The position numbers and the translations under genes are program-made. From assembly GCA_023391015.1 (NCBI GenBank), contig JAEWBT010000131.1, positions 1-32,862 of the forward strand: a stretch of 32,862 nt of DNA, written 5' to 3'. Origin of the DNA: Bacteroidota bacterium (lineage in GTDB: Bacteria; Bacteroidota; Bacteroidia; Chitinophagales; Chitinophagaceae). The notes beneath the pieces were generated by a model. That model was not told where the DNA came from, did not search any database, and was given only the letters and a program-made list of their open reading frames with translations. Positions 29,869-32,862 of this stretch are shown here, piece after piece (the first letter of the stretch is position 1; every line of letters begins with the position of its first letter).

Positions 29869-31428
29869 TCACATCCATGTCAAAGCGTCGTACCTGACCC
29901 TGTTGTGAAGTGCGGCGTAGTCAATCTTAGTATGGTGGCGTGGATCTCTCGGAATTTCCGGAACCACGGCAATCGCGGCTTCGGAAAGTTGGCAGAAAGC
30001 CAATAGTTGGGTCAATACTTCGGGCGGCACCGGAACGGCATTTTCAAAAAGTACCAGCGGGCGGTTGTTGTAAAAAAGCACCGCTACTGCAACATCCTGC
30101 AACTGCCGCGACAGGTAATAGTTGATTAAATCCGGAAAATATTGCTTTCCATGCCACCAAAAAACGTCTTTGCAGCGACCCATAAAATAAAGGCTTCCAT
30201 TCATGTCCAGCCGCCCACAATCGCCGGTGCGGTGCCAAACGGTTTCGCCAATCCAGATTTTAACCTCCGCTTCGGCCTCCGGGTTGTGGATATAATGTTG
30301 CAGCACATGAGCCCCGGAAACCAGAATCTCCCCCACGCTGTTTTCCGGAAGAGTGGCCGCGTCCAAGGCTTCGGCGGATTGGATTTGACTGCTTTCTATG
30401 TCCATTTTTACAATCCGCACTTGAGCGGAAGTGTCCGGAATCCCCACCGGCAGGCCGCCTTCCAAAACCGCTTCGGGCGAGAAATGGGCCAGTGTTCCCG
30501 CATCAATATGACTGATAGGTTCGGCTTCGGTACTGCCATATACCGCATTGATTTTAGCATGGGGAAATGCCTGTTTCATCGCCGCTGCCAGCGCCGGATA
30601 CACCGGCCCGCCGCCCGTCAGAATTTCCGCTACTGATTGTAAGAAAGAAAAATTGCCATTCGCAGCCGTCACCATCCCTTTCAATACCGACGGCGAACCG
30701 ATAATCGCCCGCACACCTTTCCGGAAAACATCTTCCAGCAAAGCCGGATAGCTTTCCGTTTTCGTGATTTTAAAGCGCTTCGTTGGCAACAGCGTCGTAC
30801 GTCCGGCGGCCAGGTGGAGCAGCACCACAATCGGAAGCGTCGTCAGACACGGACTTGGAACCGTTTGGAGCAGCGGCGAAAGCGCCCTAAGTTGCGCGGC
30901 CAGAAAGGCGTGGGTGCGGTCGGCAGCCTTAGGCGTGCCGGTGCTGCCGGTAGTGAAGGTCACCAGCGCTGTATTTGGGGGAAAAACGGCTGCGGGTGGC
31001 AGATTATTTATGTTTTCAACAGCACTTACACGGGTAGAAAGTCGTACAGGCAATTGTCGCAAATCTTTTATGAACCAGGACAGAAATAGAAACGCAGGCG
31101 GCGCGATAATACCTTTACAGGGAACCGTTTGGAGGCATTCCCGCAATCGTTTGATGCCCACCCAGCCGTCCAGAAACACGGGGCACGCACCGAGGTACAG
31201 CAGGGCCAAAACCGTCCGGTATAAGGCCAGCGACATGGGCACAAACACCAGCACTTTATCCTCTTTTTGAAGTCCTTTTTTCCGGAAATAAGCTGCCGTT
31301 TCCCGTACTTCTGCCAGCAGTTGCCGGTAGGTAAGCTGCCGGTTGTCATGGATTAAAGCCACGGTTTCCGGTTGGGCTTCGGCGGCTTGCAAAAAAGCAG
31401 AAAGGATATTGGCCTGAATGGATTCCAT
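29869..31428 (-). CDS. AMP-forming acyl-CoA synthetase/ligase
   Basis: 519 residues of the ANL (adenylate-forming) superfamily. It activates a carboxylic acid with ATP to an acyl-AMP, then transfers it to a thiol. Motifs are LTYRQLLAE (32-40), the P-loop TTGSTGTPK (159-167), LTGGGPVYPAL (270-280), YGSTEAEP (297-304), TGDCGRLD (401-408), and the C-terminal PRDPRHHTKIDY with catalytic-type Lys501. The core PKAADRTHAF differs from most fatty acyl-CoA synthetases and resembles the fatty acid CoA ligase/OleC-like subgroup. The substrate is unknown. The ATG follows the stop of the GNAT gene with no gap (31429-31431 stop, 31428 start), so it is the last gene of a coupled three-gene unit. Confidence 0.88.
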   Translation of the reverse strand: MESIQANILSAFLQAAEAQPETVALIHDNRQLTYRQLLAEVRETAAYFRKKGLQKEDKVLVFVPMSLALYRTVLALLYLGACPVFLDGWVGIKRLRECLQTVPCKGIIAPPAFLFLSWFIKDLRQLPVRLSTRVSAVENINNLPPAAVFPPNTALVTFTTGSTGTPKAADRTHAFLAAQLRALSPLLQTVPSPCLTTLPIVVLLHLAAGRTTLLPTKRFKITKTESYPALLEDVFRKGVRAIIGSPSVLKGMVTAANGNFSFLQSVAEILTGGGPVYPALAAAMKQAFPHAKINAVYGSTEAEPISHIDAGTLAHFSPEAVLEGGLPVGIPDTSAQVRIVKMDIESSQIQSAEALDAATLPENSVGEILVSGAHVLQHYIHNPEAEAEVKIWIGETVWHRTGDCGRLDMNGSLYFMGRCKDVFWWHGKQYFPDLINYYLSRQLQDVAVAVLFYNNRPLVLFENAVPVPPEVLTQLLAFCQLSEAAIAVVPEIPRDPRHHTKIDYAALHNRVRYDALTWM

Positions 31429-32418
31429 TTACAATTCTTTTCCAAACAGCGTGTACCGGCGCATCGTTTCGCCGCCGAAATGACCGGAACGCGTGGCACT
31501 GCTATTGGCTTCATGAATAAAAGCATGAATCAACTGGTTACGGCCGAGCTGAAGGCTTGGAACGGCAATTTCGCGGTACAAAGCATTTATAATTCCGGAA
31601 ACCGGCGCGGGATTTTTCCGGGCTGCCGTTTTCAAAATCGTTTGGCCGGAAGACAGCGGGTCGGGGTAGCAAAGCGCAAAAGCAACGGCGTTTCCGGCAG
31701 CATCGTACACCACTTTGGTGCAGCCCGCTTGGAGCAACGGCTTGACGGCGGAAAGTTTTTGAATAAATTGTTCTCTGGAAATGCTGCTGTAAAAAGGCGC
31801 GGCTTCAAAAGCGGCCGTGCACATGGGATAGACATCGGTGAGCACCTGCGCCAGATTTTGTGGAAGCACCGTTTCTACCCGCAAATTGTTTCTGCACCAA
31901 AAATCAGTGTCTTTCTCCGTAGCCGGATCCAGCGGGGCAAGGTTGGACAAATAAGCCCCTACCGGAACGAATCCGCATGTATTCCACAGTTGGGGATAAT
32001 AATCCGGGTGCGTCGGTTCGCCTAAAAAAAGTGGTTCGCTGCCCTTCTCGGTCAGAAAACGATAGCGGTTCCAGGTGGTGCCGTTGAGCGGACCCAGCAG
32101 CCAGGCCGCGCCGATTTTCCGGGCTTCTTCCCGGGCTTTTTCAAACAAAACAGCTACTGCTTGCGGGTTGTTGATACACTCAAAAAGTCCCAGCTGCGCC
32201 GTAGATTCTCCTTGATAAAGAATTTCCTTATTGTGATAAAACCCAACGCGGCCTACGGCGGTTCCATTTTCCAAAACCACCCAACACTGCGCTAAAGAAT
32301 CGGTTTCCGGCGACTGCAAGACAGTTTCCGGAATGCCAGCCCCATAGATGCGGGGCAGCACGGCCGTAAAAAGCGCATCGCCGGGCGCGCAGGACCTGAT
32401 TTCCATACCTGATTTCAT
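31429..32418 (-). CDS. GNAT-fold acyltransferase-like protein
   Basis: 329 residues from the ATG at 32418, which overlaps the upstream stop as ATGA. The first half is a GNAT fold: QCWVVLENGTAVGRVGFYHN, then ESTAQLGLFECINNPQAVAVLFEKAREEARKIG (acetyl-CoA-binding helix region) and LLGPLNGTTWNRYRFL (107-122). It continues with PTHPDYYPQLWNTCGF, typical of a GNAT acceptor end. The second half (about 160-329) looks like a second, degenerate domain (EFIQKLSAVKPLLQ, AVAFALCYPDP, ANSSATRSGHFGGE). The transferred group and acceptor are unknown. It lies between a VTE5/SEC59-like kinase and an AMP-forming ligase, which suggests a lipid or acyl-modification pathway. Confidence 0.7.
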   Translation of the reverse strand: MKSGMEIRSCAPGDALFTAVLPRIYGAGIPETVLQSPETDSLAQCWVVLENGTAVGRVGFYHNKEILYQGESTAQLGLFECINNPQAVAVLFEKAREEARKIGAAWLLGPLNGTTWNRYRFLTEKGSEPLFLGEPTHPDYYPQLWNTCGFVPVGAYLSNLAPLDPATEKDTDFWCRNNLRVETVLPQNLAQVLTDVYPMCTAAFEAAPFYSSISREQFIQKLSAVKPLLQAGCTKVVYDAAGNAVAFALCYPDPLSSGQTILKTAARKNPAPVSGIINALYREIAVPSLQLGRNQLIHAFIHEANSSATRSGHFGGETMRRYTLFGKEL

Positions 32419-32862
32419 AAGAAGGTTTCTACGGCCAGCACACAAAGCATCGCCACTGCCGGAACGGTGAAGTTATCCCAGCCGTCGCCGGTAACGCGCT
32501 CGGCGAGGGCCGTAACCACCGCCGTAACCGCGCTGCCGATTATTAAAATGGAAAGCGGCGTTCCCGAATTCCGGAAAAACTGTCCCAGAAAAAACGTTAC
32601 TCCAAAAGCGAGCAGTGCAAAAGCCAAGCTGCCGGCAAACGTTTTTTGCGGTCCTTTAATCCCTTTAAAATCCTTCCACCGACTGCCTGCGAGCGCCGCA
32701 ATTGGGTCACAAAAAGCGAGGATTAAAAGTGGGGCATAGAAATAATAGCGCGGCTCAAAAAACGCATCGGGGCGGAGCTGTACGCGCTCATAAAACAAAA
32801 ACGCGAAGATGACAATCACAGCAAAAAGCCAGCTGCCGGCCGTTTTGCGCTTCACCGCGTTG
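32415..32862 (-). CDS. Phytol/dolichol kinase-like membrane protein (VTE5/SEC59 type), partial
   Basis: The gene runs off the right edge. The frame stays open to base 32862, so the GTG at 32855 is probably an internal Val codon and not the start. About 149 codons are seen, with five predicted membrane helices. The signature is strong: FYAPLLILAFCDPIAALAGSRW (CDP-binding-type DPIAAL motif), KTFAGSLAFALLAFGV, and AVVTALAERVTGDGWDNFTVPAVAML (E..T.DGxDN..VP). This family, together with CDP-diglyceride synthetases, transfers phosphate or cytidylyl groups from CTP to polyprenol- or phytol-like lipids in the membrane. The stop overlaps the start of the GNAT gene by 4 nt. Confidence 0.75.
   Translation of the reverse strand, partial: NAVKRKTAGSWLFAVIVIFAFLFYERVQLRPDAFFEPRYYFYAPLLILAFCDPIAALAGSRWKDFKGIKGPQKTFAGSLAFALLAFGVTFFLGQFFRNSGTPLSILIIGSAVTAVVTALAERVTGDGWDNFTVPAVAMLCVLAVETFL

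Larger units (their letters stand above)
1349..32576. repeat. Window-wide palindrome family TTCCGGAA (TTTCCGGAAA)
   Basis: I count about 57 copies of TTCCGGAA by hand; at least 26 are the full 10-nt palindrome TTTCCGGAAA. Examples are 1349, 2450, 3057, 3466, 3581, 4267, 5420, 6663, 8482, 10389, 14372, 14653, 17923, 20233, 22302, 24205, 27010, 28893, 31280 and 32569. Depending on frame it encodes F-P-E, S-G-N/K or F-R-K/N. About 16 copies lie in the ~3 kb of spacer. It is rare in ftsH (one copy), the aminotransferase (one) and purQ (none). See findings. Confidence 0.9.

Noticed and set aside
1349..32576. TTCCGGAA as a directional DNA uptake sequence like those of Neisseria or Pasteurellaceae
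   Set aside because: The word is a perfect palindrome, so it carries no strand direction, unlike known uptake sequences. A HIP1-like or methylation-linked role fits better, though uptake cannot be fully excluded.

Overview
The window looks like an ordinary, gene-dense chromosomal segment of a Bacteroidota bacterium of moderate GC content, probably from the Chitinophagia/Saprospiria side of the phylum. The clues are several phylum-typical families (DUF4294, DUF6427-like, DUF2027-Smr, the 'CANI..PPSGG' Ig-like lipoprotein, FtsH preceded by RsfS and followed by a LUD protein, BshB1), exact TAnnTTTG -7 promoter boxes, and a near absence of Shine-Dalgarno sites. I see no tRNA, rRNA, insertion sequence, CRISPR array or prophage block. 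No gene-free stretch exceeds about 245 bases.

Layout. 1-346: start of a secreted choice-of-anchor A protein (minus, cut by the left edge). 536-1540: cyanophycinase (minus). 1621-3510: ECF sigma factor, a membrane protein with four FxVPxGYF repeats (likely anti-sigma), and a Spy/CpxP-like periplasmic protein. 3707-5987 (minus): Ig-like lipoprotein and MBL hydrolase. 6107-8948: glutathione-peroxidase lipoprotein, aminotransferase and TPR protein. 8953-9348: group III truncated haemoglobin. 9571-12947 (minus): rsfS, ftsH and a LUD protein, divergent from birA and a membrane protein (13180-14513). 14682-17865 (minus): DUF1835 protein, PH-like membrane protein, YqeY, CvpA and PabA/TrpG. 17977-19385 (minus): DUF4294 protein and bacillithiol deacetylase BshB1. 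19488-25786 (plus): small lipoprotein, DCC protein, secreted protein of unknown function, DUF6427-like membrane protein, PurQ and DsbD. 25820-29720 (plus): HipA-like kinase with DUF3037 partner, a RecT/Red-beta-like protein, RdgB and DUF2027-Smr. 29869-32862 (minus): a tightly coupled trio of VTE5/SEC59-like kinase (cut by the right edge), GNAT protein and AMP-forming ligase.

The strongest unexplained signal is not a gene. The palindrome TTCCGGAA (often TTTCCGGAAA) occurs about 57 times by my hand reading, against roughly 0.5 expected. It sits in both genes and spacers, is about four times denser in spacers, and is nearly absent from the most conserved genes. It resembles the cyanobacterial HIP1 situation with a different word. 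Other signals are a set of 19-nt repeats with compensatory changes in a short hairpin (9352-9460), and several genes whose exact -7 box ends 7-8 nt before the start codon, which implies leaderless or near-leaderless mRNAs.

All functional calls rest on recognising motifs in the translated sequence. No database search was possible.
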